From Thermoplasma sp. (GTDB taxonomy: Archaea; Thermoplasmatota; Thermoplasmata; Thermoplasmatales; Thermoplasmataceae), in NCBI RefSeq assembly GCF_008709555.1, contig NZ_VYIJ01000003.1, forward strand, positions 73,567 through 137,566: a stretch of 64,000 nt of DNA, read 5' to 3'. The notes beneath the pieces were generated by a model that saw only the letters and a program-made list of their open reading frames with translations, did not search any database and was not told the DNA's origin. Made by a program: the position numbers and the translations under genes. Every line of letters starts with the position of its first letter. Position 1 is the stretch's first letter. Below are positions 1 through 8,721 of the stretch, in pieces.

Positions 1-133
1 GGAAGCCTCCCCGGATGGAGAAAGTCTAAACGGATCCTGTGAGCCCGCCGCGAGGATCGGGTAAGACGAACAGTCGAATGCTGCCAGCCCTGAGGGGTGA
101 ACAGAAGGGGGCTTACTCCGCGGATTCCCGCCT
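1..133 (+). ncRNA. rnpB: RNase P RNA, 3' part (gene begins before the window)
   Basis: The stretch carries two conserved RNase P RNA segments in the right order: GTCGAATGCTG near 73-83, matching the universal AGAxGAAUG block, and ACAGAAGGGGGCTTAC near 101-116, matching the CR-V block ACAGAAnnnGGCUUA that forms half of helix P4. A GC-rich segment and a short T-rich stretch follow, as expected for the closing helix and 3' end. The 5' half lies outside the window, so the P4 pairing and overall fold cannot be checked here. The catalytic RNA removes tRNA 5' leaders. It is convergent with the glycosyltransferase that ends at 141. The 3' end is approximate. Confidence 0.7.
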
Positions 134-140
134 TTATGAT

Positions 141-917
141 CTAGTTCTTCTTTCTGTCTTCCCTGTAGTCTATCCTGGCAGAGAGGTATCCTGCACCGCC
201 AGAGACCATGTGGAGAAAATCAAAGAGGTTGTGGCCGATCCTGATATTTGTATTTTTTGTTATGCCAGGATGCTTCAGCTCCAGCTGGTACCTTCCATAG
301 CCATTCCAGTATGCCTGCCTGAGGAATGAGATCAGGTTATCCCTGACCTTGGCGTATACTAGGCATGACCCGCATACTGTGAATTTGAATCCAGCCTGAA
401 CGGCTCTTATGTTAAGATCTATATCTTCTGCAGTAACAAATTTCGGATCGAAGCCACCGATTTGCAGAAAGCTATCTTTCCTGTACCCGAGGTTGACAGA
501 TGGTGCGGTGACCTCAACGTCTCCAAGAAATATCTTGACACGCTCCTGCATGTACCTCTTCTTTCCAGTGTATGCTGTATTACCAATCACCACATCGTTT
601 CCATCAACGAGTGCATTCACCATTCCTGAAATCCAGTGTTCTGAAACCCTGGCATCACCGTCTGTGAACAAAATGTGATCGTACCTTGCTAGGCTTACTC
701 CTATGTTCCTACCCTCCCCCCTTGAACAGGAGACTCTCCTGTAGACTGTGAACCCATAGCTTTTAACAATATCCTCGGTTTCATCGGTGCTCATATCGTC
801 GACCACTATCGTTTCCATGTTGCTGAAATCGTTCTTCTCGATACTGTCGAGGAGATCTCCGATGTTCTTACCCTCATTTCTGACTGTGACGACGATCGAT
901 GCACCGATTTCGGTCAT
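141..917 (-). CDS. Family 2 glycosyltransferase
   Basis: The 258-residue protein has a GT-A fold signature: a nucleotide-binding start (SIVVTVRNEG, residues 7-16), VVDDMSTDET at 38-47, and a metal-binding DxD-type motif TDGDA at 85-89. A later stretch (FVTAEDIDLNIRAVQAGF) fits the acceptor-side ED motif of GT2 enzymes. No transmembrane segment is evident, so it is probably a cytoplasmic or membrane-associated enzyme that transfers a sugar from a nucleotide or dolichol donor to glycolipid or glycoprotein precursors. The acceptor cannot be inferred. It stands alone, convergent to the RNase P RNA gene and 11 bases downstream of the small zinc protein gene on the same strand. Confidence 0.85.
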   Translation of the reverse strand: MTEIGASIVVTVRNEGKNIGDLLDSIEKNDFSNMETIVVDDMSTDETEDIVKSYGFTVYRRVSCSRGEGRNIGVSLARYDHILFTDGDARVSEHWISGMVNALVDGNDVVIGNTAYTGKKRYMQERVKIFLGDVEVTAPSVNLGYRKDSFLQIGGFDPKFVTAEDIDLNIRAVQAGFKFTVCGSCLVYAKVRDNLISFLRQAYWNGYGRYQLELKHPGITKNTNIRIGHNLFDFLHMVSGGAGYLSARIDYREDRKKN

Positions 918-928
918 ATCAAATCCTA

Positions 929-1117
929 TCAGACCCAGTCGGCTCGGTCGATCTTCCTATCCTCCTTTGTCTTCTTCTTATATTCCTTGTAATGCTCCTT
1001 GCACAGGTGCACCTTTGTCTTGTCCGTTGTCAGCGAGAACACCTTCTTTGCTAGTTCTGCTGGAACCGTCTTGAAGCTTGGGTTGCTGCAGCCTGAAACC
1101 TCACACGTCTTTTCCAT
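929..1117 (-). CDS. Small cysteine/histidine-rich putative zinc-binding protein
   Basis: I do not recognise the family. The ATG-started protein has 62 residues, with CEVSGC near the N-terminus and CKEHYKEYKKKTKED further on, so three cysteines and a histidine could hold one zinc ion. The C-terminal half is strongly basic, as in small nucleic-acid or ribosome-associated proteins. A GTG at 1162 overlaps the stop of the upstream esterase gene in a GTGA arrangement and would add 15 residues. That would suggest translational coupling, but an A/T-rich TATA-like stretch (TTAATAAC near 1136-1143) stands at leaderless distance from the ATG. Both starts remain possible. Confidence 0.5.
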   Translation of the reverse strand: MEKTCEVSGCSNPSFKTVPAELAKKVFSLTTDKTKVHLCKEHYKEYKKKTKEDRKIDRADWV

Positions 1118-1158
1118 TCTTTTGCAATGTGTTGTCTGGTTATTAAGCTTTTTTCCGT

Positions 1159-2133
1159 TCACTGTTCTATGAGTTCGATCAGAAGTGGGATGGATTTCAG
1201 GTAAAAATAGTCTATACCGAAATGCCCACTGTCGTATACTTCGTAGAAGTGCACTATATTCTCCTGCTCAAGTTTTCTGTGCATTATACCGATACCGATA
1301 TCGGTATGGAATTCGTCCTTTCCACCTACCTGCAGAAATATGGCCATATCTCTGAGTATATCCATGTAATCCTCTACGTTCCTCGCCGGATCGAATTTCG
1401 TCCATCTGGACCATATGGATTCTATCATCTCTCCGGTGTCCACATCGAAAGGTAATCCTATGCCCATCGGAGCGCTGGGATCTGGGCTGTAAAAAGCAGA
1501 CATGGCGACTATATTTGCAACCTTTATATCCTGGGTCTGCAGCGATAATTTCCTATGCACTTCCTCATACCAGTGATAGAGTCCCTGCTTATGGATCTCC
1601 TTATAGCTATCAGGAAAGTCTGGGATATACACGTATTCGAATGCAGAATCGCCTGAAACATCTATAAAACCGGAAAAAAGATCAGGGTGCCTCACTGCTA
1701 ATGTGTAGGAACCGAAGCCTCCAGAAGATTTTCCGAAGATACCTACAGGTCTCTCCCCAAACCTCTGCCTCACGAATTCCATGACATCCTTCGTTATATA
1801 ATCCTCGTAATTTCCAACTGCGCTTGAATTCAGATACTGGTTCCCGTACAGACCGGTCATGACGTCTGGGAGGACTATTATGAAACCGAGATCCGATCGC
1901 TTTTCATCTATCTCCTTGAGCGCGGCGAGGAAGTCCATGCTTGTGTATGATCTGTTGAGAAAACTCCTGCCTGATCCTGTGAATCCGGCCAGGCCTATCA
2001 GAACAGGCGATTTTTCATGGGCATTGATCTCTATTATACTGACATCCCTGATAAGGGGATCACCCAGCGGATTCCCGTTTAGGCTTTCCGCATTGATCTT
2101 GTTTTCAGTTATGTTTATCAACTTACCCCTCAT
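1159..2133 (-). CDS. Alpha/beta-hydrolase, esterase D / enterochelin esterase-like
   Basis: The 324-residue protein has a nucleophile elbow GKSSGG at 134-139 (Ser136) embedded in a region typical of esterase D and Fes-like hydrolases. Near the C-terminus, VGGKDEFHTD and DSGHFGIDYF supply plausible catalytic Asp and His residues. No signal peptide is seen, so the enzyme is probably cytoplasmic and cleaves carboxyl esters of unknown identity. Its ATG overlaps the stop of the CsaA-like gene (ATGA, 2130-2133), so the two are translated as one unit, and the small zinc protein follows immediately. The combination suggests a short operon but not a pathway. Confidence 0.8.
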   Translation of the reverse strand: MRGKLINITENKINAESLNGNPLGDPLIRDVSIIEINAHEKSPVLIGLAGFTGSGRSFLNRSYTSMDFLAALKEIDEKRSDLGFIIVLPDVMTGLYGNQYLNSSAVGNYEDYITKDVMEFVRQRFGERPVGIFGKSSGGFGSYTLAVRHPDLFSGFIDVSGDSAFEYVYIPDFPDSYKEIHKQGLYHWYEEVHRKLSLQTQDIKVANIVAMSAFYSPDPSAPMGIGLPFDVDTGEMIESIWSRWTKFDPARNVEDYMDILRDMAIFLQVGGKDEFHTDIGIGIMHRKLEQENIVHFYEVYDSGHFGIDYFYLKSIPLLIELIEQ

Positions 2134-2471
2134 GCGATGTGATCCCCAGGACTGGAGAGAGAATCAGCCTGGATCAGGCGCACACCACTGTTGGTTATGG
2201 CGCCCAGCACGAGCACTTCCGAAATGAAATTCGCAACCTGCTTCGGTGGAAAATTAACAACCGCGATTATATTCATTCCAAGGAGTTCTTCCTTCCTATA
2301 GTTTGTGATCTGGGCCGAGGAATTCTTATATCCAATATCTTCTCCGAAGTAAATGCGTAGCTTATAAGCAGGTTTCTTGGCTTCAGGGAAGTCCTGAACA
2401 TCTATTATCCTACCTACCCGCATATCGACCTTCGAAAAGGTGCCATAATCTATCGCTTCCTTTGGTTTCAT
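2130..2471 (-). CDS. csaA: CsaA-like tRNA-binding-domain protein
   Basis: Beginning at the ATG at 2471 the protein is 113 residues, the usual length of CsaA, a dimeric OB-fold protein related to the tRNA-binding domain of methionyl- and phenylalanyl-tRNA synthetases. Visible family features are DMRVGRIIDV, AYKLRIYFG, SSAQITNY, NFPPKQVANFISEVL and LVLGA. An upstream extension to 2540 adds 23 residues unlike the family and was not used. CsaA is described as a chaperone or secretion helper in bacteria; in archaea its role is unclear and tRNA binding is an inference. It is the first gene of the cluster with the esterase. Confidence 0.85.
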   Translation of the reverse strand: MKPKEAIDYGTFSKVDMRVGRIIDVQDFPEAKKPAYKLRIYFGEDIGYKNSSAQITNYRKEELLGMNIIAVVNFPPKQVANFISEVLVLGAITNSGVRLIQADSLSSPGDHIA

Positions 2472-2643
2472 GCTGTATTCATCTCCATCATCTAATATCA
2501 AGGTGATTCGATTCACCGCAACACGGAGTGAACGTTTCAAATCATTTTTTAAAGATAATAAATGACTCCATTAATATTTTTCACATCGATCTTTCTAAAC
2601 TGTCAATTCGCTTTGGAACCGAACGAATTATAGGGATTTTAGA

Positions 2644-2888
2644 GGTTTGATGGAAGCTATAAACTCTCCTTCGGACTTGAGATGCACGGGTCTCCGCCAA
2701 TAAAAGAGTTTATGAACAATCTTTCCGTATTTTTTGGTATTCTCCACGATAACCAGGTGGTGTGATGCATGAAAGCACCGTTGTGGAATCTATGCCTGTG
2801 GAGATCGTATCTGCGGTGTATTGCATATGCCAATACAGGCAGAGTCTCTTCGCTGAAAGGAAGGTCCGATACATAGCTGAGGTGTAGC
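2644..2888 (+). pseudogene. Decayed insertion-sequence remnant with TnpB-like 3' tail
   Basis: The 417-base gap between csaA and the P-type ATPase holds no intact gene but contains a degenerate copy of a dispersed sequence. It begins GGTTTGATGGAAGCT, shared exactly with 17566-17580. About 150 bases later it reads GIYACGD in one frame (around 2810-2830), a phrase typical of the tail of IS605/IS1341-type TnpB proteins. A second, similarly ordered copy lies on the other strand near 57123-56862. The reading frame is broken by stops and shifts. The remaining bases (2472-2643) are A/T-rich and hold the csaA promoter. Confidence 0.5.
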
Positions 2889-5231
2889 TCACAGGCCATA
2901 TATACGGAACACATAGTTTTTGATGGTATCAACGAAAGCCATCCATGCGAAGGTAAAGCCCAGAACCATCAGCACGGAATATGCAGGTATACCAGTGACA
3001 AGTATTCCAAGAGCCGATATCAGGCTTATTCCGACTATATCGCCTACTATTGATACAAGAAGATAGTGTGATGGTCTTGAGTGCCAGAAGCGCCTCCTCT
3101 CGCGTACCATGAAAACGTTGAAGAGCCCGCTAAATACCAGCATATCAAATATCAGTGTGTGTATCATGTCCCTTGAGAAGTGCAAGTAAATGCCTAGATA
3201 CAGTATTATGAACCCTTCTACGACGAGAAGAGCTGCTATCAGACTGGAGGTGACAACGAGCGCTTTCACGTTCCATTTCTCAGGTTTATTTGAGTATCTC
3301 ACGTTATCCGTTGCTATGGACATCGTCACAAAATCGTTGGCAAATAGCAGGAGTATGATGTCGAATGGAGTGGTGACGAAGTAACGAACTGCGAAGAAGG
3401 ATGCCGTGAGGAATATGACAACCTGGATCGTCTTCACTATCTTGTTCAGAGTGTATGTCAGCATCCTCTGGAATATCTTACGGCCTTCCTTCACCGCTTC
3501 CACTATATCCGATATTCCCTCATGGGTGAGCACTATACTTGCAGAGGCTTTTGCTATGTCCGTGGCGTTGCTCACAGCAATCCCAACCTCAGCCTGCTTC
3601 AGAGCAGGTGCATCGTTGACGCCATCGCCGGTCATTCCTGTAACGTGGCCAGCCTGCTGCAGAGCCTTGACTATGCTGAACTTGTCTTCCGGAAAAACCT
3701 CAGCGTATATGGCGCATTCCTCTGAAAATTTCTGATCCCTGTTGACACTGCATGCCTTCCCTTCAATACCCACCTGCCTTGCTATCTCTTCAGCTATCGG
3801 CGCGTTATCTCCAGTAACCATTTTCACGGATACGCCGAGATTCTTGAGATCAGATATGAGCTGCCTGGAATCATCCCTTGGCGGATCGTAGAGCGGTATC
3901 AGGCCTACCAAATGCATCTTGTCTTCGCCTGCACCAACAGCTATGACACGGTACCCCCTCTTTGCCAGTTCAGTGACCCTGTCCATTATCTCCTCATACC
4001 TCACACCGCAGATTTCGCTTATTATCTGTGGTGCACCCTTGGCCACCTTCATTGTTCTACCGTTGATGCTGATGGTGGCCTCCGTCCTCTTCGTGGAAGG
4101 GTCAAAGGGTACAAAACTGGATCTTAGGGATAGATCTGGCATCAAATTCCTGCTCCTGGCTAATTCAAGAACTGCCTTGTCTATGGGATCATCACTCTGG
4201 ACCTCTGAGGCGTATGCCGCGTACTTTATCAGTTCCTCCTGCGTGGCCTTAAGCGCTATTGGATCGGACACTGTGAGATGGTTTTTTGTAATGGTTCCCG
4301 TTTTGTCTGAGCAGAGAACGTCCATGGAAGCTGCATCCTCAATGGCACTGAGCCTGGTCACCAGTGCCCCTTTCTTTGATATATCGAGAGCACCATAGGC
4401 CATGGCTATTGTGAAGGTTGCTGGCAAGGCCACTGGTATTGAGGCGATGAGAAGGACAAGTATGAACGGTATTATGTTCGGAATTGGTATATGGATGAAA
4501 TATGAATACACTGCGGTTATCATCACAAGCAGAACGTCGAGTATTATCAGATCCCTTACTATGCTGAATATAAGCGATTCAATGTGCGATTTAGAACCGG
4601 CAGATTGAACAAGCGTGGTGGTTTTGCCAAAATAGGTCGCAGATCTGGTCTTATAGACTATGGCAAGGGCTTCGCCACGCTTCACTATGGAACCAGAATA
4701 GGCAATATCCTGTTTTTCCTTGGTAACTGTAACACTTTCGCCAGTAAGCGCAGATTCATCTATTTCCAGGCTTCCAGATATGATCACGGAATCCGCTGGA
4801 ACTACGTCCCCCAAGCGTATATCTATTACATCACCAGGTACAAGAACACGAGCTTCGACTTGTTTCCATTCATTGGATCTCAGAACGCGTGCCCTGACGC
4901 TGAGTTTCTGTTTTAGCAGTTCTACCGCATTTTCAGCCTTGGATTCCTGAAAGAAGCTGACAATCGCATTGAAGACAAGCAGAAATGCTATTATGTACGT
5001 ATCCAGCAGCTTATCTAGAACGATCGTGATCACTATTGTTGCTTCAAGCATCCATGGAACAGGGGCCCAGAATTTCCTGAGGAATTTAATGACGGGATTT
5101 TCCTTCTTCTCCTGAATTTCATTGTATCAGTACTGTGATAATCTCCTCTGGGCTTCATCCTCGGAAAGCCCTGATTCATTTGTATTTAATTCCTTCAGGA
5201 TCTGATCGATGTCGACCTTCTGGGACGCCAT
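2889..5231 (-). CDS. Plasma-membrane H+-type P-type ATPase, interrupted by an in-frame TGA at codon 35
   Basis: A type IIIA (PMA1-like) P-type ATPase that would couple ATP hydrolysis to proton export. From an ATG at 5231 the frame is 780 codons, the family length, but codon 35 (5129-5127) is TGA, inside RLSQY-stop-YNEIQ where relatives have the conserved YGxNEI. The open part starts at 5051 (720 residues) and lacks only the N-terminal cytosolic segment and the PVPWMLEA entry to helix 1. Everything catalytic is present: TGES (full-frame residues 163-166), DKTGT with the phosphorylated Asp309, KGAPQ, and the hinge [18 protein letters not shown], with several C-terminal membrane helices. A perfect inverted repeat lies on the promoter. 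Possible explanations are a real nonsense mutation, translation from a later start, or a sequence error. Confidence 0.85.
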
Positions 5232-5232
5232 A

Positions 5233-5263
5233 TTCTCTAAATAGCATCATCGTATTTAGAGAA
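5233..5263 (-). promoter_or_regulatory. Perfect 11-bp inverted repeat on the P-type ATPase promoter
   Basis: TTCTCTAAATA (5233-5243) and TATTTAGAGAA (5253-5263) are perfect complements separated by 9 bases. One arm touches the ATPase start codon. The other, containing the A/T-rich CTAAATA, sits about 22-32 bases upstream, where the TATA box of a leaderless archaeal gene belongs. A repressor bound here would cover the TATA box and transcription start. It could alternatively form a short RNA hairpin, but only if transcription started further upstream. No regulator is identified. Confidence 0.55.
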
Positions 5264-5481
5264 ATTTGGATTTAATTGCTATTTATTTTGAATAAGTGGA
5301 TCTGCCGGGTCTGCATATGAAACATAATTGTATCTCAGGTATAATGGTTGATGGCAAGGATATTCAAAAGATCCTGTAAGATCACAAAGGGATGGATCAT
5401 GGGAGACACGGAGACCACATTGAATGATCTTCATCTTTTCATACACAGTTAACATATTTAACGGAGATTGTATACTCCATC

Positions 5482-5718
5482 ATGAGATTTCGCGTCGAGA
5501 TCAAGTACAAGGATGGTGTCGAGGATCCTGAGGCCGTTACGATTCTCAAGAATTTCGGTATACTTGGATACAGGAGTATAAAAAATGTGAGAACATCAAA
5601 GGTTTACTACATAGATGCTGACGATGAGGAGGATGTCAAACAGGTAACGAACAAGATACTTGCAAACCCAGTGATACAAACTTATACCATCGAGAAGGTG
5701 GATGGGTCAAATTTTTAA
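5482..5718 (+). CDS. purS: PurS, small subunit of phosphoribosylformylglycinamidine synthase
   Basis: The 78-residue protein has the length and pattern of PurS: a beta-alpha-beta start (RFRVEIKYKDGVEDPEA), the central GYRSIKNVRTSKVYYID and the closing LANPVIQTYTIE. PurS dimers bridge the glutaminase PurQ and the synthase PurL in step four of purine biosynthesis, channelling ammonia. purQ and purL are not adjacent, so this gene is transcribed alone. An ATATTTAA box (5454-5461) lies about 24 bases before the ATG, indicating a leaderless mRNA. The 250 bases between the ATPase and purS hold the two divergent promoters and nothing else I can support. Confidence 0.9.
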   Translation: MRFRVEIKYKDGVEDPEAVTILKNFGILGYRSIKNVRTSKVYYIDADDEEDVKQVTNKILANPVIQTYTIEKVDGSNF

Positions 5719-5802
5719 ATCGTGAAAAGTTTAATGAAATAAATTTTTCCCGCAAATTTCAACATAACGCATAAAAAAGAAATACTTCTCTATATTACTG
5801 AT

Positions 5803-7527
5803 GTGTTGTTCGAAAAAAAACAGAGATCCATAGATGATCTGTCAACATTCGTGAGAAAATCAATATCTCCTAAGTACTTCGTGGCTCCGCTGATAGCCAT
5901 AGGATTAATAGATTATTATTTCATAAGAGATATAGCCACGACCCTTCTGATAGTTCCAGGAACATTCTTCATATCGATACTTCTTGATCTCCTCTTCACC
6001 AAGATCTCTAAGATAGTGTTCCCTGTTAAGAGGAGCGTATACCTTAATTTTGTCTCACTTGTTATATGGAACATATTCTTCTGGATACTCATACTCACAC
6101 ACGCCTTCAGATCCTACGATTCTTCACTGTTGCTTGCCATATCATCCACAACCCTGTTCAGGTTTCTGATATTCTACGTCTTCTATCCAGCAGACGGCAT
6201 CAGGGAGATCATCCCAGCGATGAACTATGTATATTCCATGCTCATAATTTTCATACTGATATTCAGGTCCCAGTATGTGCTCATATTACCGTTCGTGATA
6301 TCGTCCCTCGTATATGCGCTGGCCGCATACTTCCTCGTAAGAAGATCCACGGCCAAGTTCGTGAAGAAATATAAGTCATCGCCATCAAAGATACTGGAAT
6401 TCTTCCTCAACTCTGGAAAGAGGTTGGAGTCCAATATCTCTGTGAAGCATTTCTTCGATAGAATCTATAGCCATGAGCGCAAAATACCGGTCAAGATTAT
6501 AGAAGTCAGGAGAATGGATGGCAGCATAAAGGCTAGCATGATCTTTCCGTACATCCATCCAGGTCCATTCGGAACGCTGGGCAGCAGCAACTTACCAGAG
6601 CGTTTGAGCAACCGTTTGCCAGAACTAGGAGATCTGATGGTATTCCATACAACAACAAGCAACGATAACAACTGCAGGGGCGATCAGGATATAGACAATA
6701 TAGCTCAGGCCATACGATCTGCTCACGAAAAGCTGGTCTTCACAGACAAGATGGCCAGGCCAAGGAAGGTAGCCGCAGGAAAATTTGTTATCTTTGTGGA
6801 GAGGTTTGGAAATTTCGGATTTGGAGCCATAGTGCCTGAGAAAACCGCGTTCGATGATGTTGCGCTTGAAGAGGGCCTTAAGATAATAGCCCACATGAAG
6901 AAGACTGGTGCCCATGACTTTGCCGTGATAGACGCCCAGAACAACTTCAGAAAGAAGGCACCAGAGCTTAAGAATGCCTCCGCCACGATAAAGGCATTTG
7001 AGAGAGAGTTCCTGAGAGATGAACCGAAATTTGAGGCCAGGATAGGGTATGCCAGAGTCTACGAGGATATACCAGGTCTTGCATCCATGGGTATACAGAC
7101 GGCCGTTTTTCAGACGGGCGACAGATATGATGCCGTCGTACTTACAGATTCCAACAATATAACAACAGATCTTATTGAGAAAGTCAGGTCCAAACTATCG
7201 GGATTGGTTGCAAGCGTTGAGATATACACGACAGATAATCACTATGTAAATGCTAGCGTCCTCGACGTATTCCCGCTGGGGTCAAGAGGTAATGTGGACA
7301 GGATAGCAGATATTATAGCTCAGACCGTGGTCAAAGCAAAAGGTGACGTTGAGCCCGTAAAGATAGGTATGGGTACGGATTATGCCAAGGTTAAGATGGG
7401 GGAGAAGAACAATTTCCAGACGCTCATATCAACGGTATTTTCTGCGGTACGTACGGCGAAGTTCACTGCAATATACACCATACCCACATCCATAGCAACG
7501 ACTTTTCTCATATTCAGATTCATCTAA
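5803..7527 (+). CDS. DUF2070 family archaeal membrane protein
   Basis: The 574-residue protein starts with GTG. About six to seven hydrophobic helices fill residues 25-180 and one more closes the C-terminus. The long middle part is soluble and carries the DUF2070 hallmarks: YIHPGPFGTLGSSNLPERL, FHTTTSNDNNCRGDQD and NNFRKKAPEL. The family is restricted to archaea and has no established function; the histidine- and Asp-rich motifs look like a metal-dependent active site, which is only inference. The neighbours purS and gins51 are each separated by a gap with its own A/T-rich promoter. Confidence 0.75.
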   Translation: MLFEKKQRSIDDLSTFVRKSISPKYFVAPLIAIGLIDYYFIRDIATTLLIVPGTFFISILLDLLFTKISKIVFPVKRSVYLNFVSLVIWNIFFWILILTHAFRSYDSSLLLAISSTTLFRFLIFYVFYPADGIREIIPAMNYVYSMLIIFILIFRSQYVLILPFVISSLVYALAAYFLVRRSTAKFVKKYKSSPSKILEFFLNSGKRLESNISVKHFFDRIYSHERKIPVKIIEVRRMDGSIKASMIFPYIHPGPFGTLGSSNLPERLSNRLPELGDLMVFHTTTSNDNNCRGDQDIDNIAQAIRSAHEKLVFTDKMARPRKVAAGKFVIFVERFGNFGFGAIVPEKTAFDDVALEEGLKIIAHMKKTGAHDFAVIDAQNNFRKKAPELKNASATIKAFEREFLRDEPKFEARIGYARVYEDIPGLASMGIQTAVFQTGDRYDAVVLTDSNNITTDLIEKVRSKLSGLVASVEIYTTDNHYVNASVLDVFPLGSRGNVDRIADIIAQTVVKAKGDVEPVKIGMGTDYAKVKMGEKNNFQTLISTVFSAVRTAKFTAIYTIPTSIATTFLIFRFI

Positions 7528-7645
7528 AACATTAGATCTTCGATTTATGAATCGCATATGCCAAGTGGGCTTAAGCCATTATTGTCAACAATGCCAATGG
7601 AAAATCAAATTAGTATAAACTGCATATAAGAATGACTGGGAATTA

Positions 7646-8374
7646 ATGAAACCTGCTGATATAGACAAGCTTATTTCGGACATACGTACTGCCATATATG
7701 CTGAGCAGAGCCACCGTAAGATCATAGACATCGATCCTGATATATATCGGAGGGTACGTGCAGCTCTGTCCGATCTGCAGGCGGAAGCTTCAGAATATTT
7801 CCAGAAGCAGGATATAGAGAATTATCTTACAGTCAACAATCGCATTCAGACCATCAAGAGGGATTTCAGAAGCCTGTTTCAGAGAAGGTTTGAAAAGATA
7901 GTGGCAAAAGCCATCTACGATATAAGTGGAGAAACCCTTTCTCTGCTGACAGATGAGGAAAAGGAGTTTATAGAGAAAATACACAACATCATAACGGAGG
8001 AGTTCGAGAGCTTCATACCGAAGCGTGAAGAGAAAAAAGAGGAGAAGGTAGAGGCGCAGTCACTGCCTGAAAAAGAATCGCTGCCGACAACTGCGGTTGA
8101 ATCTCCCCCTGCCACTGTTCAGGCCGTGGAGGAAGAGATGCACGCGGCTCCGGTTGAGAGTGAGTCGCAGGCCGTTGCAGCCCCAGACGAAAAGAATAGG
8201 AAAAATGATAACAGATATGTTCTAGTGATGATCCTTGAAGATCTTCCACCCATCGCACAGCCAGATAGGAATTACTTCCTTCACGGAAATGATCTTGTGT
8301 ATCTTCCATCCGATCTGGCCAGCATTCTGGTGAAAAGGAAGGTGGCACTGATCCTTGAATCTCAGAATCAGTGA
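7646..8374 (+). CDS. gins51: Gins51, archaeal GINS complex subunit
   Basis: The 242-residue protein has the Sld5/Psf1 (type AB) order of archaeal Gins51: an N-terminal alpha-helical A domain (residues about 1-130), a Pro/Glu/Ala-rich linker (about 130-190), and a small C-terminal B domain containing [20 protein letters not shown] and [23 protein letters not shown] joins MCM helicase and the Cdc45/RecJ-like protein at the replication fork. In Thermoplasma a single GINS protein is reported to form a homotetramer; no second GINS gene is seen nearby. Its 3' end overlaps the convergent NifX-like gene by 7 bases. Confidence 0.85.
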   Translation: MKPADIDKLISDIRTAIYAEQSHRKIIDIDPDIYRRVRAALSDLQAEASEYFQKQDIENYLTVNNRIQTIKRDFRSLFQRRFEKIVAKAIYDISGETLSLLTDEEKEFIEKIHNIITEEFESFIPKREEKKEEKVEAQSLPEKESLPTTAVESPPATVQAVEEEMHAAPVESESQAVAAPDEKNRKNDNRYVLVMILEDLPPIAQPDRNYFLHGNDLVYLPSDLASILVKRKVALILESQNQ

Positions 8375-8721
8375 TCATGGCCATGATCGTGGGTCGGTGC
8401 CGTCGCCGGGCCGATCTTGCCGTCCAATATGAGCTTCAAGGCATCAGTAACCGGTATCTCAGGTACGATGAATACATCCATTCGGCCCTTCAGATAGTTG
8501 AAGCCTGGAGATCCAATCTCGCTGAGAACGACTGCGTTTGCTCCATGTTCCAGTGCAGATTTTAACATGAAGACTCCGCGTGCTGTTGTCGCATCCATGG
8601 CCGGGTTGCTGTATTTCTCCACGAGCTTGATATTTCCGCCATCAGACTCATATATATGTATCTCTTCAGATTCACCCGGGCCGTTAACTTTTCCATCTGA
8701 AACTGCAACTGCGAATTTCAT
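8368..8721 (-). CDS. NifX/NafY-family (dinitrogenase Fe-Mo cofactor-like) protein
   Basis: The protein is 117 residues from the ATG at 8721 and has the RNase H-like fold pattern of the NifX/NifB-C/MTH1175 family: [20 protein letters not shown], the central [27 protein letters not shown] and [11 protein letters not shown]. No nitrogen-fixation genes are present, so it belongs to the widespread non-nif branch, possibly involved in handling Fe-S or metal clusters. The C-terminus ends HDHGHDH, a metal-binding-looking histidine tail. A TATA box (TTTATATAG, 8749-8741) stands about 25 bases before the ATG, so the longer start at 8736 is unlikely. Confidence 0.75.
   Translation of the reverse strand: MKFAVAVSDGKVNGPGESEEIHIYESDGGNIKLVEKYSNPAMDATTARGVFMLKSALEHGANAVVLSEIGSPGFNYLKGRMDVFIVPEIPVTDALKLILDGKIGPATAPTHDHGHDH

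Noticed and set aside
2657..2932. A 91-codon minus-strand frame in the gap before the P-type ATPase
   Set aside because: It overlaps the ATPase 3' end, has no recognisable domain and lies over the decayed element read from the other strand.
5127..5129. TGA in the P-type ATPase as selenocysteine
   Set aside because: The position is a conserved glycine, not cysteine, and the window shows no selenocysteine machinery.
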